Notes: a model not told the origin generated them from the letters alone. Shown: positions 7,373 through 15,965, counted from the first letter of the stretch. The stretch is 22,815 nucleotides of DNA from Baffinella frigidus (GCA_026770585.1 MU646841.1:21725-44539); one strand, 5' to 3'. Program-made: numbers and translations.

Positions 7373-7408
7373 TGGATGAGGCCCCCGGGGTTTGATAGCT
7401 GAAGGGCA

Positions 7409-7458
7409 TAGGGGTACCTCGCCCATAAGAAAGTGCCTCCTCCTAGGACCCTACAGTA
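7409..7458 (+). mobile_element. family-A MITE, left-end fragment
   Basis: Starts TAGGGGTACCTCGCCCATAA and stops in the core at CCCTACAGTA. The right half is missing and the terminal CA is lost. Confidence 0.75.
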
Positions 7459-7484
7459 CATGTACAGGGGTATCTTGGCTACCC

Positions 7485-7580
7485 CATAAGTGGCGAGTAG
7501 GCTCATACTCCCTACTGTAGGGCCCTAGGACCTGCCTAGGACCTCTTGGGGGTCAATTTTGACCCCCTCGCCACTTAAGA
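7485..7580 (+). mobile_element. family-B MITE with decayed ends
   Basis: Interior is typical (GTAGGCTCATACTCCCTACTGTAGG, a GGTCAATTTTGACC palindrome, GCCACTTAAGAG). The outer TCCC/GGGA ends are degenerate and sit between family-A end fragments (a TACAGGGGTATC block near 7472 and a GGGGTACCTCGCC fragment at 7584-7626). Confidence 0.75.
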
Positions 7581-7627
7581 GCTGGGGGTACCTCGCCTAC
7601 AAGAGAGTGTCTCCTCCTGGGACCCCA

Positions 7628-7744
7628 CAGGGGTACCTCGCTCATAAGAAACGACCACCCCCATAGGACCACCGTAAGGCCCTAGGCATAGGCCTACTGT
7701 AGGGTCCTAGGGGAATGCGGTTTCTTATGAGCGAGGTACCCCTG
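7628..7744 (-). mobile_element. family-A foldback MITE
   Basis: 117 bp. Right flank is TA (7745-7746); left flank is CA, a decayed TA adjoining the preceding A fragment. The core reads in the reverse orientation (ACCACCGTAAGGCCCTAGG). Confidence 0.9.
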
Positions 7745-7746
7745 TA

Positions 7747-8259
7747 CAGAAAAGGGGTATCTGGGCTAAGAAAACAGAACTTAAGAACACAGACCGGATT
7801 TGGGCCGCCCATTTTCTTGATTTAGTACCACACGGTTGACTAAATCTTGCGTCTAGTCAATCCTTTGGTACTCCTTTAAGAAAACAGACACCGACCGATG
7901 CCGGAACACTCGTGTTCTTATCCCTTAATAAGGCGGAATATTGGTTTCTTCCCGAGTTGGGAGCGGTTCTACAGCTGCCAACTCGGGAAGAAACCATTTC
8001 TTCCCGATTGACTTTGCGAGTGTTTTTATCTGGCTTTTTGCGCCGCAGGCTGCCCGATTTCGGGCGACATCTCGTACAAGTGCCCGAGAAACGTAAAACC
8101 CGCAATCGAAAGTCAATCGGTCCGAAGAGAGAATGTTCGGCCGCGGTAAAATCACTTGTAAAGTCAATCGGGGAAGAAAAGCGTGTACTGAGCGGCGCAG
8201 GCCAAGTGAGAGCTTCCTTCCGTGAATCCTTCGAAACACGTGTGTTCCCAGGATGCACG
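7747..8259. repeat. unassigned region rich in inverted repeats
   Basis: A perfect 19-bp inverted repeat (7942-7960 and 7978-7996, TGGTTTCTTCCCGAGTTGG) with a 17-base loop would form a strong hairpin. A second pair, TTCTTCCCGATTGACTTT (7999-8016) and its near-complement (8160-8178), encloses 140 bases. An AGGGGTATCTGGGCTA block at about 7754-7769 recurs inverted at 8676-8691, so 7754-8691 could be one larger TIR element. Open frames on both strands here mirror one another through these palindromes and are not called as genes. Confidence 0.55.
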
Positions 8260-8261
8260 TA

Positions 8262-8361
8262 TCCCTTAAGTGACCAACGGGGGAATAATCGCCCGTGGAA
8301 GCCCTAGGCAGGTCCTAGGGCCCTACGGTAGGGCGTATGAGCCTACTGATCACTTAAGGGA
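8262..8361 (-). mobile_element. family-B MITE
   Basis: TA at 8260-8261 and 8362-8363. Ends are TCCCTTAAGTGACC and GATCACTTAAGGGA. The GTCAAATTTGAC block is replaced by GGGGGAATAATCGCCC. Confidence 0.85.
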
Positions 8362-8363
8362 TA

Positions 8364-8649
8364 GGAGGCACGCTTTCCTTGAAGCCACCATTTCAATTGC
8401 GGTTCCGATTTTGGAATTTGGTCACAGGGTGGGTTGGTGCAATTTTCAGCAATGCACCACTCGGGAACCCAGGTTTTATGGGGAAATGTTGTCACTTTTT
8501 CAGGCCGAAAATTCGCTAGCTCCATTCTCCGGGGGGGTAAGCGATCTGTGGGCGTTCTTGATTTTGATTTGAGAAACTTGCTGAAGGTGGATTTTCCTTT
8601 AAAAATTAAGAAACTTTTGCCCTGAAAAACGCCTTTTTCTTATCAGATC
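8364..8649. other. no recognisable feature
   Basis: Unique-looking DNA of ordinary composition between a B element and A-element ends. A 100-codon frame starts within the B element and is not supported. Confidence 0.35.
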
Positions 8650-8763
8650 CGTTTCTTATGAGCGAGGTACCCCTGTAGCCCAGATACCCCTCGCCTATGC
8701 CTAGCTAGGGCCCTATGATGGTCCTAAGGGGGGGAGCGGTTTCTTATGAACGAGGTACCCCTG
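8650..8763 (+). mobile_element. two right-end fragments of family-A MITEs
   Basis: 8650-8675 is only the terminal GTTTCTTATGAGCGAGG...CCCCTG followed by TA. After AGCCCAGATACCCC, a second piece (8691-8763) starts in the core (CGCCTATGCCTAG) and runs to CCCCTG and TA 8764-8765. Confidence 0.8.
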
Positions 8764-8775
8764 TAGCGAGGACTC

Positions 8776-8798
8776 GGTGGGTGTCTGTATGTGTGTAA

Positions 8799-8839
<41 letters not shown>

Positions 8840-9122
8840 TGTGTTTGTGTGTGTGTGTGTGCGTGTGTGTGTGTGTGCGTCCGTGTGTTTGTGTGTGTTG
8901 TGTGTGTGTGTGTGTGTGTGTGTCCGTGTCCGTGTCCGTGTGTCCGTGTTCTTGTGTCTGTGTGTGTCTGTGTGTCTGTGTGTCTCTGTGTCTCTGTGTG
9001 TGTGTATGTATGTTTGTGTCTGTGTGTATATGTGTGCGTATGTGTGTGTCTGTGTGTGTCTGTGTGTCTGTGAATGTCTGTGTGTCTCTGTGTCTGTGCG
9101 TGTGTGCAAGTGTGTGTGTGAG
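8776..9122 (+). repeat. long (TG)n-type microsatellite
   Basis: About 350 bases of TG with TCTG, TTTG, CGTG and TATG variants. The left edge (GCGAGGACTCGGTGGGTGTCTGTATG) resembles the FYVE 3' flank at about 6235-6260, so the tract probably descends from the same downstream region. Open frames over it are artefacts. Confidence 0.92.
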
Positions 9123-9129
9123 AGTCGTC

Positions 9130-9215
9130 CACTTAGATCCGAAAGGATGCATGGCTTTTCTACAGACAAGTTCTAGTGTCCGCCTATGTTAGGAGCTCGA
9201 AGAAACTCAAGGACC
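9130..9215 (-). repeat. dispersed repeat G, copy
   Basis: GATCCGAAAGGATGCATGGC, CTACAGACAAGTTCTAGTGTC and CGCCTATGTTAGGAGCTCGAA match repeat G at 1553-1720 and, inverted, at 15313-15394, 15423-15492 and 21385-21480. Confidence 0.75.
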
Positions 9216-9251
9216 TGAAGTGCGGTCAACTTGTCACGCCATGCGTGGCCA

Positions 9252-9335
9252 GGAATCAGCCAACCAGGATTACCCAAATTAGCCAACCAGGATTACCCGT
9301 TGGAATTAACCAACCAGGATTACCCAACCAGGGGC
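9252..9335 (+). repeat. short tandem repeat with CCAACCAGGATTACCC units
   Basis: Three copies of CCAACCAGGATTACCC with variable AATTAG/GTTGGAATTAA spacers, then a partial CCAACCAGG. Confidence 0.8.
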
Positions 9336-9523
9336 ATCTGCGGTTCTCTCAGTGTGTGCGGCGGACCTCAGCCGGGAACATATAATTCGAGAGAAAAAAT
9401 GGTGTCTATCAAACCGGATTCTAGCCCTAAATAGATTTACTCAGGGCCCTAATTAATCGTCTTCCACCTCCTATGAACACATAGGGATCCATTTTCTTTT
9501 AAATTAAACATGTCCCCGGATGA

Positions 9524-9597
9524 GACCAGATGAGGTCTAGGGCAATGTGAGGTTGAGGATTCCAGTGCGAGGATGTGTGGGGGGGTGGCTCTGTGTG
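9524..9597 (+). pseudogene. duplicated 3' tail of the FYVE gene, copy 2
   Basis: Encodes DQMRSRAM followed by TGA, against DQMRSREM-TGA in the FYVE gene. The flank GTGCGAGGATGTGTGG also matches the FYVE 3' flank. Upstream (9500-9523) it joins a TTTTAAATTAAACATG block that also occurs at 22309-22323. Confidence 0.7.
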
Positions 9598-9599
9598 TA

Positions 9600-9717
9600 C
9601 AGGGGTGCCTCGCGCATAAGAAACCGCCCCCACCCCTAGGAACACCGTAGGGTGCTAGGCAGGGTCTCACTGTAGGGTCCTAGGGGGGGGCGGTTTCTTA
9701 GGAGCGAGGTACCCCTG
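9600..9717 (-). mobile_element. family-A foldback MITE
   Basis: 118 bp with TA 9598-9599 and 9718-9719. It is inserted in the duplicated FYVE 3' flank within CTCTGTGTGTA. The same motif at 6680-6689 is uninterrupted. Confidence 0.9.
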
Positions 9718-9856
9718 TAGGGAAGTGTGAGGTGGGGCAGGGGGGGGCGATGATGTGGTGGGTGGATGGCTGTGAGTATATTTGTGTACACGTGTGTGTG
9801 TGTGCACAAGTGTGTGTACAAGGTGTGTGCGCAAGTGTGAGCGCGGTACCCCATGT

Positions 9857-12800
9857 AGGCCTAGTTTAGGGTCAGGGTTTAGGGTTTAGGGGTTGGGGGT
9901 TAATGGGGTTTAAGGTTTAGGGTGTAGGGTTCAGGATTTAGGTTGTAGTGTTTAGGGTTGAGGGTTGAGGGTTGAGGGTTGGGGGTTTAGGTTTTTGGGT
10001 TTTGGGTTGAGGGTTTTTGGTTTAGGGTTTTGGGTTTATGGTTTAGGGTTTATGGTTTATGGTTTAGGGTTTAGGGTTTAGGGTTTAGGGTTTAGGGTTT
10101 GAGGTTTGGGGTTTAGGGTTTCGGGTTTGGGGTTTGGGGTTCAGGGTTTATAGCTTTAGGGTTTACGATTTAGGGTTTAGGGTTTAGGGTTTAGGATTGA
10201 GGGTTTAGGGTTTAGGGTTTGGTGTTTAGAGGTTCAGGGGTTTAGGGTTTAGGGATTTCGGGTTGAGGGTTGAGGGTTTAGGGTATAGGATTCAGGGTTT
10301 TATGGTTTAGGGTTTATGGTTTAGGGTTCAGTGTTTAGGGTTTAGGGTTTGGGGTTTAGGGTTTGGGGTTCAGGGTTTATTGTTTTAGGGTTTACGGTTT
10401 AGGGTTTAGGGTTTAGGGTTTAAGGTTTGGGGTTTGGGGTTTGGGGTTTAGGGGTTTGAGGTTTAGGGATTTCGGGTTGAGGGTTCAGGGTTTAGGGCAT
10501 AGGATTCAGGGTTTTATGGTTTATGGTTTATGATTTAGGGTTGAGTGTTTAGGGTTTAGGGTGTAGGGGTTAGGGTTTAGGGTTTAGGGTTTCTGGTTGA
10601 GGGTTGAGAAGATAATCGGTTTGAGGTTGAGGGTTCAGGGTTCAGGGTTTAGGGTTTAGGGGGTAGGGTTTGGGGTTTAGGGTTTAGGGTTTAGACATTA
10701 GGTTTTAGGGCTTGGGGTTTAGGTTGTAGGGTTCAGGGTTCAGGGTTTAGGGTTCAGGGTTGAGGGTTGAGGGTTTCAACTTTATGGTTTTGGGTTGAGG
10801 ATTTGGAAGTTTGGAGTTTTGAGTTTGGGATTCAGAGTTTAGGGTTTTGGATTTTGGGTTTTGGGTTCAGGGTGTAGGGTTTAAGGTTTAGGGTTTAGGG
10901 TTTAGGGTTTAGGGTTTAGGGTTTAGNNNNNNNNNNNNNNNNNNNNNNNNNNNNNNNNNNNNNNNNNNNNNNNNNNNNNNNNNNNNNNNNNNNNNNNNNN
11001 NNNNNNNNNNNNNNNNNNNNNNNNNNNNNNNNNNNNNNNNNNNNNNNNNNNNNNNNNNNNNNNNNNNNNNNNNNNNNNNNNNNNNNNNNNNNNNNNNNNN
11101 NNNNNNNNNNNNNNNNNNNNNNNNNNNNNNNNNNNNNNNNNNNNNNNNNNNNNNNNNNNNNNNNNNNNNNNNNNNNNNNNNNNNNNNNNNNNNNNNNNNN
11201 NNNNNNNNNNNNNNNNNNNNNNNNNNNNNNNNNNNNNNNNNNNNNNNNNNNNNNNNNNNNNNNNNNNNNNNNNNNNNNNNNNNNNNNNNNNNNNNNNNNN
11301 NNNNNNNNNNNNNNNNNNNNNNNNNNNNNNNNNNNNNNNNNNNNNNNNNNNNNNNNNNNNNNNNNNNNNNNNNNNNNNNNNNNNNNNNNNNNNNNNNNNN
11401 NNNNNNNNNNNNNNNNNNNNNNNNNNNNNNNNNNNNNNNNNNNNNNNNNNNNNNNNNNNNNNNNNNNNNNNNNNNNNNNNNNNNNNNNNNNNNNNNNNNN
11501 NNNNNNNNNNNNNNNNNNNNNNNNNNNNNNNNNNNNNNNNNNNNNNNNNNNNNNNNNNNNNNNNNNNNNNNNNNNNNNNNNNNNNNNNNNNNNNNNNNNN
11601 NNNNNNNNNNNNNNNNNNNNNNNNNNNNNNNNNNNNNNNNNNNNNNNNNNNNNNNNNNNNNNNNNNNNNNNNNNNNNNNNNNNNNNNNNNNNNNNNNNNN
11701 NNNNNNNNNNNNNNNNNNNNNTAATCGGTTTGAGGTTGAGGGTTGAGGGTTCAGGGTTTAGGGGGTAGGGGGTAGGGTTTGGGGTTTAGGGTTTAGGCTT
11801 GAGGCATTAGGTTTTAGGGCTTGTGGTTTAGGTTGTAAGGTGTTGGGTTTAGGGTTCAGGGTTTAGGGTTTAGGCGTTAGGGTTGAGGGTTTCAACTTTA
11901 TGGTTTTGGGTTGAGGATTTGGAAGTTTGGTGTTTGGGGTTTGGGATTCAGAGTTTAGGGTTTTGGATTTTGGGTTTGGGGTTCAGGGTTTAGGGTTGAA
12001 GGTTGAGGGTTTAGGGTTTAGGGTTTAGGGTGCAGGATGCAGGGTGTAGGGCTTGGGGTCTGGGGTTAAGGGTTTGAGGTTTAGGGTTTGGGGTTTAGGG
12101 TTTAAGGTTGAGGGTTTAGGTTTGAGGGTTGAGGGTTGAGGGTTGAGGGTTTAGGGTCCAGGGTTTAGGGTTTAGGGTCCAGGGTTTTTGGTGTTAGGGT
12201 TTAGGGTTTATGGTTTAGGGTTGAGAAGATAATCGGTTTGAGGTTGAGGGTTGAGGGTTTAGGGTTTAGGGAGTAGGGGGTAGGGGGTAGGGTTTAGGGT
12301 TTAGGGTTTAGGCATTAGGTTTTAGGGTTTGGGGTTTAGGTTGTAGGGTTCAGGGTTTAGGGTTCAGGGTTCAGGGTTAAGGGTTTAGGGTTCAGGGTTG
12401 AGGGTTTCAACTTTATGGTTTTGTGTTCAGGATTTGGAAATTTGGTGTTTGGGGTTTGGCATTCAGAGTTTAGTGTTTTGGATTTTGGGGTTTTGGGTTC
12501 AGGGTTTAGGGTTTAAGGTTGAGGGTTGAGGGTTTAGGGTTTAGGGCTGAGGTTCCAGGGTGTAGGGTTTTGGGTCTGGGGTTAAGGGTTTGAGGTTTTG
12601 GGTTTGGGGTTTAGGGTTTGGGGTTTGGGGTTTTGGGTGTTGGGTTTAGGGTTTAGGGTTTAGGGTTTGTGGTTTGTGGTTTAGGGTTTAGGGTTTAGGT
12701 TTGAGGGTTTAGGGTTTAAGGTTTTGGGTTTAGAGTCCAGTGTTAAGGGTTTAGGGTCCTGGGTTTATGGTTTAGTGTTTAGGGTTTATGGTTTAGGGTT

Positions 12801-13775
12801 GAGAAGTTAATCGTTTTGAGGTTGAGGGTTGAGGGTTCAGGGTTTAGGGGGTAGGGGATAGGGTTTGGGGTTTAGGGTTTAGGAATTAGGGTTTAGGGTT
12901 TGGGGTTTAGGTTTTAGGGTTTGGGGTTTAGGTTGTAGGGTTCAGGGTTTCGGGTTTAGGCGTTAAGGTTCAGGGTTTAGGGTTGAGTGAGGGTTTAAAC
13001 TTTATGGGTTTGGGTTGAGGATTTGGAAGTTTGGAGTTTGGGGTTTGGGATTCAGAGTTTAGGGTTTTGGATTTTGGGTTTGGGGTTCAGGGTTTAGGGT
13101 TGAAGGTTTAGGGTTTAGGGTTTAGGGTTTAGGGTGCAGGTTGCAGGGTGTAGGGTTTTGGGTCTGGGGTTAAGGGTTTGAGGTTTTGGTTTTAGGGTTT
13201 TGGGTTTGGGGTTTTGGGTTTTGGGTTTAGGGTTTAGGGTTTAGGGTTTCGGGTTTGTGGTATGGGGTTTAGGGTTCAGGGTTTTTGGTTGAGGGTTGAG
13301 GGTTTAGGGTTTAGGGTTTAGGGTCCAAGGTTTAGGGTTTAGGTTGTAGGGGTTAGGGTTTAGGGTCTGGGTTTAAGGGTTTGAGTTTGAGGGTTGAGGG
13401 TCTGGTGTTAGGATTTAGGGTTTAAAGTTTGAGGTTTTGGGTTTAGGGTTTGGGGTTTAGGGCTTAGGGTCTAGGGTTTAGGGTTTAGGGTTTAGGGTTG
13501 AGGGTCCAGGGTTGAGGGTTTGGGGTTGAGGGTTTAGGGTCCAGGGTTGAGGATCCTGGGTTTAGGGTCTGGGGTCAAGAGTTTGAGGTTTAGGGTCTAG
13601 GGTTTAGGGTTCAGGGTTTAGTTTTTAGGGTGTAGGGTGTAGGGTTTGAGGGTTGAGGGTTTAGGTTGAGGGTTTAGGGTTTAGGGTTTAGGGTACAGGT
13701 TTCAGGGTTCATGGTGTAGGATCTGGGGTTTAGGGTTCAGGGTTGAGGGTTTATTGTTCATGGGTTTGTGTTAAG
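9857..13775 (+). repeat. interstitial telomere-like TTTAGGG array with higher-order repeats
   Basis: Almost 4 kb of degenerate TTTAGGG, TTGAGGG, TTCAGGG and TTTGGGG heptamers, G-rich on the plus strand. Two marker blocks recur. TAATCGGTTTGAGG is at 10613, 11722 and 12230, with a variant at 12808. A CAACTTTATGGTTTTGGGTT block is near 10777, 11893, 12408 and 12997. Spacings of about 510-590 bases, and about 1110 across the gap, imply a higher-order unit. No gene is present. Confidence 0.92.
10927..11721. other. assembly gap of 795 N
   Basis: Unresolved bases inside the telomere-like array. The marker spacing across the gap is about twice the unit length, so one further higher-order unit would fit, if the gap size is right. 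Confidence 0.98.
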
Positions 13776-13803
13776 TTTTCAGCCCCAAACCCCCACCACT
13801 TCC

Positions 13804-13884
13804 GTGAATCCGCCTCACCCCATTTGCAGATCCTGAATCCGCCTCACCCCCTTTCCAGCACCTGAATCCTCACCCCTTTTCCAG
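13804..13884 (+). repeat. 29-bp tandem repeat containing splice-acceptor-like ends
   Basis: GAATCC starts recur at 13806, 13835 and 13864 (period 29), then at 13890 after a 3-base loss. Each unit carries CCTCACCCC, a pyrimidine stretch and CAG. The last unit ends TTTTCCAG directly before an apparent coding exon. Confidence 0.8.
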
Positions 13885-13998
13885 ATCCCGAATCGCCTCG
13901 TGCGGCGCATGGCGGGGGTCCTCGCTGAGGCAGGGCATGGCTCCGTCAAGTACAGCATGCCGCGGGAACCGCCGCCACCCCCCCCCCCTGTGCCGTAG
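13885..13998 (+). CDS. small terminal exon fragment, unknown protein
   Basis: After a strong acceptor (CCCCTTTTCCAG) a frame of 37 codons runs to TAG 13996-13998. Codons end mostly in G or C. The first part reads IPNRLVRRMAGVLAEAGHG and continues SVKYSMPRE into a proline run. The proline run coincides with a C homopolymer whose length controls the stop, so the true end is uncertain. No upstream exon is possible within the telomere-like array, so this is a stranded exon or a chance frame. No family is recognised. Confidence 0.35.
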   Translation: MPNRLVRRMAGVLAEAGHGSVKYSMPREPPPPPPPVP

Positions 13999-14075
13999 GC
14001 CTTACTCACCTATCCCTTCGTAGCCCGCTGTGTGGAGTCCGCCCCCCCCCGTGCCGTAGCCCCTACTCGACTATC
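13989..14075 (+). repeat. imperfect duplication with poly-C
   Basis: GTGCCGTAGGCCTTACTCACCTATC and GTGCCGTAGCCCCTACTCGACTATC, each preceded by a C homopolymer, lie about 60 bases apart. Confidence 0.65.
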
Positions 14076-14080
14076 TGATA

Positions 14081-14197
14081 CAGGGGTACCTCGCTCATAA
14101 GAAACGCCCACGCCTCTAGGATCACCATAGGGCCCCAGGCATAGGCCTACTGTAGGGTCCTAGGAGGAGGCGCTTTCTTATGAGCGAGGTACCCCTG
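14081..14197 (-). mobile_element. family-A foldback MITE
   Basis: 117 bp. Left flank TA (14079-14080); right flank TG, a decayed TA. TGATA occurs on both sides (CTGATA / TGATAG), so a longer duplication cannot be excluded. Confidence 0.9.
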
Positions 14198-14243
14198 TGA
14201 TAGGCCCACCTCAGGATCCGAGGCCCACACCCCATCTGCTGCA

Positions 14244-14359
14244 CAGGGGTACCTCGCTCATAAGAAACCGCCCCCCCCCAGAACCCTACAGTAGCCCTAT
14301 GCCTAGGGCCCTAAGTGGTCCTATGGGGGGGGCAGTTTCGTATGGGCGAGGTACCCATG
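14244..14359 (+). mobile_element. family-A foldback MITE with decayed right end
   Basis: 116 bp. Left flank CA; right TA 14360-14361. The right arm has CGTATGGGCGAGG and CCCATG changes. Confidence 0.87.
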
Positions 14360-14419
14360 TAGCCCCCCACCCCTCTTCCGTCCCCCCCTCCCCTAATAGG
14401 CCCCCCTCGGGAAGTACTC

Positions 14420-14662
14420 ATCTCGAGGCGGGCCTGTCAACCCCGAGGCGGGCCTATCAACCCCAAGGCGGGCCCTTTAGGTCCTTTAGGTTTTAATTTC
14501 TCCCAACATATGCCAACGACACGCCCTTCCGTAGAAAGGACTGCAAAGAAAGCATTTTATCAACCCCAAGGCGGGCCTATCAATCCCGAGGAGGGCCTGT
14601 CAATTCAGAGGCGGGCCTATCAATCCCGAGGCGGGCCTATCAATCCCGAGGCGGGCCTATCC
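14420..14662 (+). repeat. 20-bp minisatellite in two blocks
   Basis: Unit GAGGCGGGCCTATCAATCCC. About three copies lie at 14420-14472 and five at 14565-14662, separated by 90 bases. The separator contains a degenerate repeat-G start (TTTAGGTCCTTTAGG) and a CCAACATATG block. The unit length is not a multiple of three, which argues against a coding repeat. Confidence 0.85.
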
Positions 14663-14745
14663 CAGGCGTTCAGATCTTGGTCTTACAAGGCCTTCACGGA
14701 AGGGAACACATGGAGGCCATGTTGGTTGCGATCCGTTATCCCTTA

Positions 14746-14846
14746 ACCCTTAAGTGGCCAGTAGGCGCATACGCCCTACCGTAGGGCCCTAGGACCTGCC
14801 TAGGACCTCTTGCGGGTCAAATTTGACCGGCTGGCCACTTAAGGGT
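14746..14846 (+). mobile_element. family-B MITE, head of an inverted pair
   Basis: Flanked by TA (14744-14745, 14847-14848). Ends are ACCCTTAAGTGGCC and GGCCACTTAAGGGT. The upstream flank, CCATGTTGGTTGCGATCCGTTATCCC, recurs inverted beside the B copy at 16196-16296, so B and flank were duplicated together. Confidence 0.88.
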
Positions 14847-14848
14847 TA

Positions 14849-14943
14849 TGTGGCGAGGCCGTCAAATTTGAATTTGCCGGCGAAGAGGTCCTAGGCAGGT
14901 CCTAGTGCCCTACCGTAGGGCGTATGCGCCTACTCGCCACTTA
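14849..14943 (-). mobile_element. family-B MITE, truncated, inverted partner
   Basis: Starts TGTGGCGAGGCCGTCAAATTTG directly after the TA of the preceding copy and runs in the opposite orientation to CGCCACTTA. The terminal TCCC/GGGA is missing on both sides. Confidence 0.82.
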
Positions 14944-14999
14944 CTTTTCTCTCACTAAGCCCTGAGTCCCCCGTCTCCGTTCGTACATAGCAGGTGATA

Positions 15000-15084
15000 C
15001 AGGGATACCTCGCTGATAAGACCCCCCCCCCTCCCCCTCTAGGACCACCATAGCACCCTAGGCATGGTCCTACTGTAGGGTCCT
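15000..15084 (-). mobile_element. family-A MITE truncated on the right
   Basis: TA 14998-14999, then CAGGGATACCTCGCTGATAA through the core to CTGTAGGGTCCTA. The right arm is absent, and an apparent coding frame follows immediately. Confidence 0.85.
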
Positions 15085-15324
15085 AAGCAGGCCCAACAGC
15101 TCCAAAACGCAGTCCCTCCAAGTGTCCACATGGAGATGGAACCAGCAAGAACGCTGCTGGCCGCGATGCGGGGGGCGCTGGGCCCAGGCTCAACTCGGGA
15201 GCCCCCCGACAGCACATCTTCCAAGCGGCTCAAGGCATTGCTTGGGCATGCATCCCCCTCCCCCTCCCTCGTTGCTGCAGTTCTCGGCCCTTCCCCCCTC
15301 CACAAAAACACTTTAGGTCCTTAA
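15085..15324 (+). CDS. gene fragment, unknown, ends in a dispersed repeat
   Basis: Codons AAG CAG GCC CAA CAG begin where the truncated family-A element stops (TCCTAAG, acceptor-like). About 79 residues follow to TAA 15322-15324. The first in-frame ATG is 15130. Motifs include EPARTLLAAMRGALGPG and TSSKRLKALLGHA. Most codons end in G or C, and the composition is that of a disordered Ala/Pro/Ser-rich protein. The last codons run into repeat G (from about 15313), so the stop is not the original one. It may be the remnant of an exon cut off on both sides by repeats. No family is recognised. Confidence 0.35.
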   Translation, partial: KQAQQLQNAVPPSVHMEMEPARTLLAAMRGALGPGSTREPPDSTSSKRLKALLGHASPSPSLVAAVLGPSPLHKNTLGP

Positions 15325-15394
15325 GGTTTTTCGAGCTCCCAACATAGGCGGACACCGGAACTGGTTCTGCAGGATGGCCCTGCTTCCTTTCGTG
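15313..15394 (+). repeat. dispersed repeat G, copy
   Basis: TTTTTCGAGCTCCCAACATAG, GCGGACACCGGAACTGGTTCT and a CCCTGCTTCC block. It is nearly identical over about 45 bases to the next copy 110 bases downstream. Confidence 0.85.
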
Positions 15395-15422
15395 CGCTGG
15401 CCAAGTCCTAACAGATTGGCTC

Positions 15423-15492
15423 TAGGTTTTTCGAGCTCCCAACATAGGCGGACACCGGAACTGGTTCTGTAGAAAGGCCATGCTTCCTTTCC
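15423..15492 (+). repeat. dispersed repeat G, tandem copy
   Basis: Same start (TAGGTTTTTCGAGCTCCCAA) and GGAACTGGTTCTG core as the preceding copy, and like the right-arm copy at 21385-21480. Confidence 0.85.
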
Positions 15493-15648
15493 GGGATTTT
15501 TTGACCAGGGAATTCCCTGTTTTCTTCATTTTCGGCCTGGGCATAGCCACTAGGGGGGGGGGGGTTCTTATGAGCGAGGTACCCCTGGAAGCCTTCTCCT
15601 GGGCACACTTTTCACGCCGGGACAGACCTTTATTAATACGTACGTCTA

Positions 15649-15764
15649 CAGGGGTACCTCGCTCATAAGAAAACGCCGCTCCCAGGACCCTACAGTAGCC
15701 CTGCGCCTAGGCCTCTATGGTTGTCCTAGGGGGTGGGCGGTTTCTTATGAGCGAGGTACCCCTG
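15649..15764 (+). mobile_element. family-A foldback MITE in tandem unit 1
   Basis: TA 15647-15648 on the left; the right end is followed by GA instead of TA. A right-end fragment of another A copy precedes the unit (about 15551-15587). Confidence 0.9.
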
Positions 15765-15825
15765 GAAGCCTTCTCCTGGGCACACTTTTCACGCCGGGAC
15801 AGACCTTTATTAATACGTACGTCTA

Positions 15826-15941
15826 CAGGGGTACCTCGCTCATAAGAAAACGCCGCTCCCAGGACCCTACAGTAGCCCTGCGCCTAGGCCTCTATGGTTG
15901 TCCTAGGGGGTGGGCGGTTTCTTATGAGCGAGGCACCCCTG
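15826..15941 (+). mobile_element. family-A foldback MITE in tandem unit 2
   Basis: TA 15824-15825 and 15942-15943. Immediately right, TATCCCTTAACTGGCG is a family-B end fragment (15944-15957) sharing the same TA. Confidence 0.9.
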
Positions 15942-15965
15942 TATCCCTTAACTGGCGCTTTCCAT

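Larger units (their letters stand above)
15565..15941 (+). repeat. 177-bp direct tandem duplication containing a family-A MITE
   Basis: 15565-15741 and 15742-15918 appear identical by eye. A third partial unit, to 15941, differs by T to C in GAGGCACC. Each unit starts in the right end of an A element, contains a spacer (GGAAGCCTTCTCC... to TATTAATACGTACGTC) and most of the next A element. The pattern fits unequal exchange between A copies. Confidence 0.92.

Noticed and set aside
14420-14662. Coding tandem repeat in a 20-bp minisatellite
   Set aside because: The period is not a multiple of three and the frame changes with each unit.
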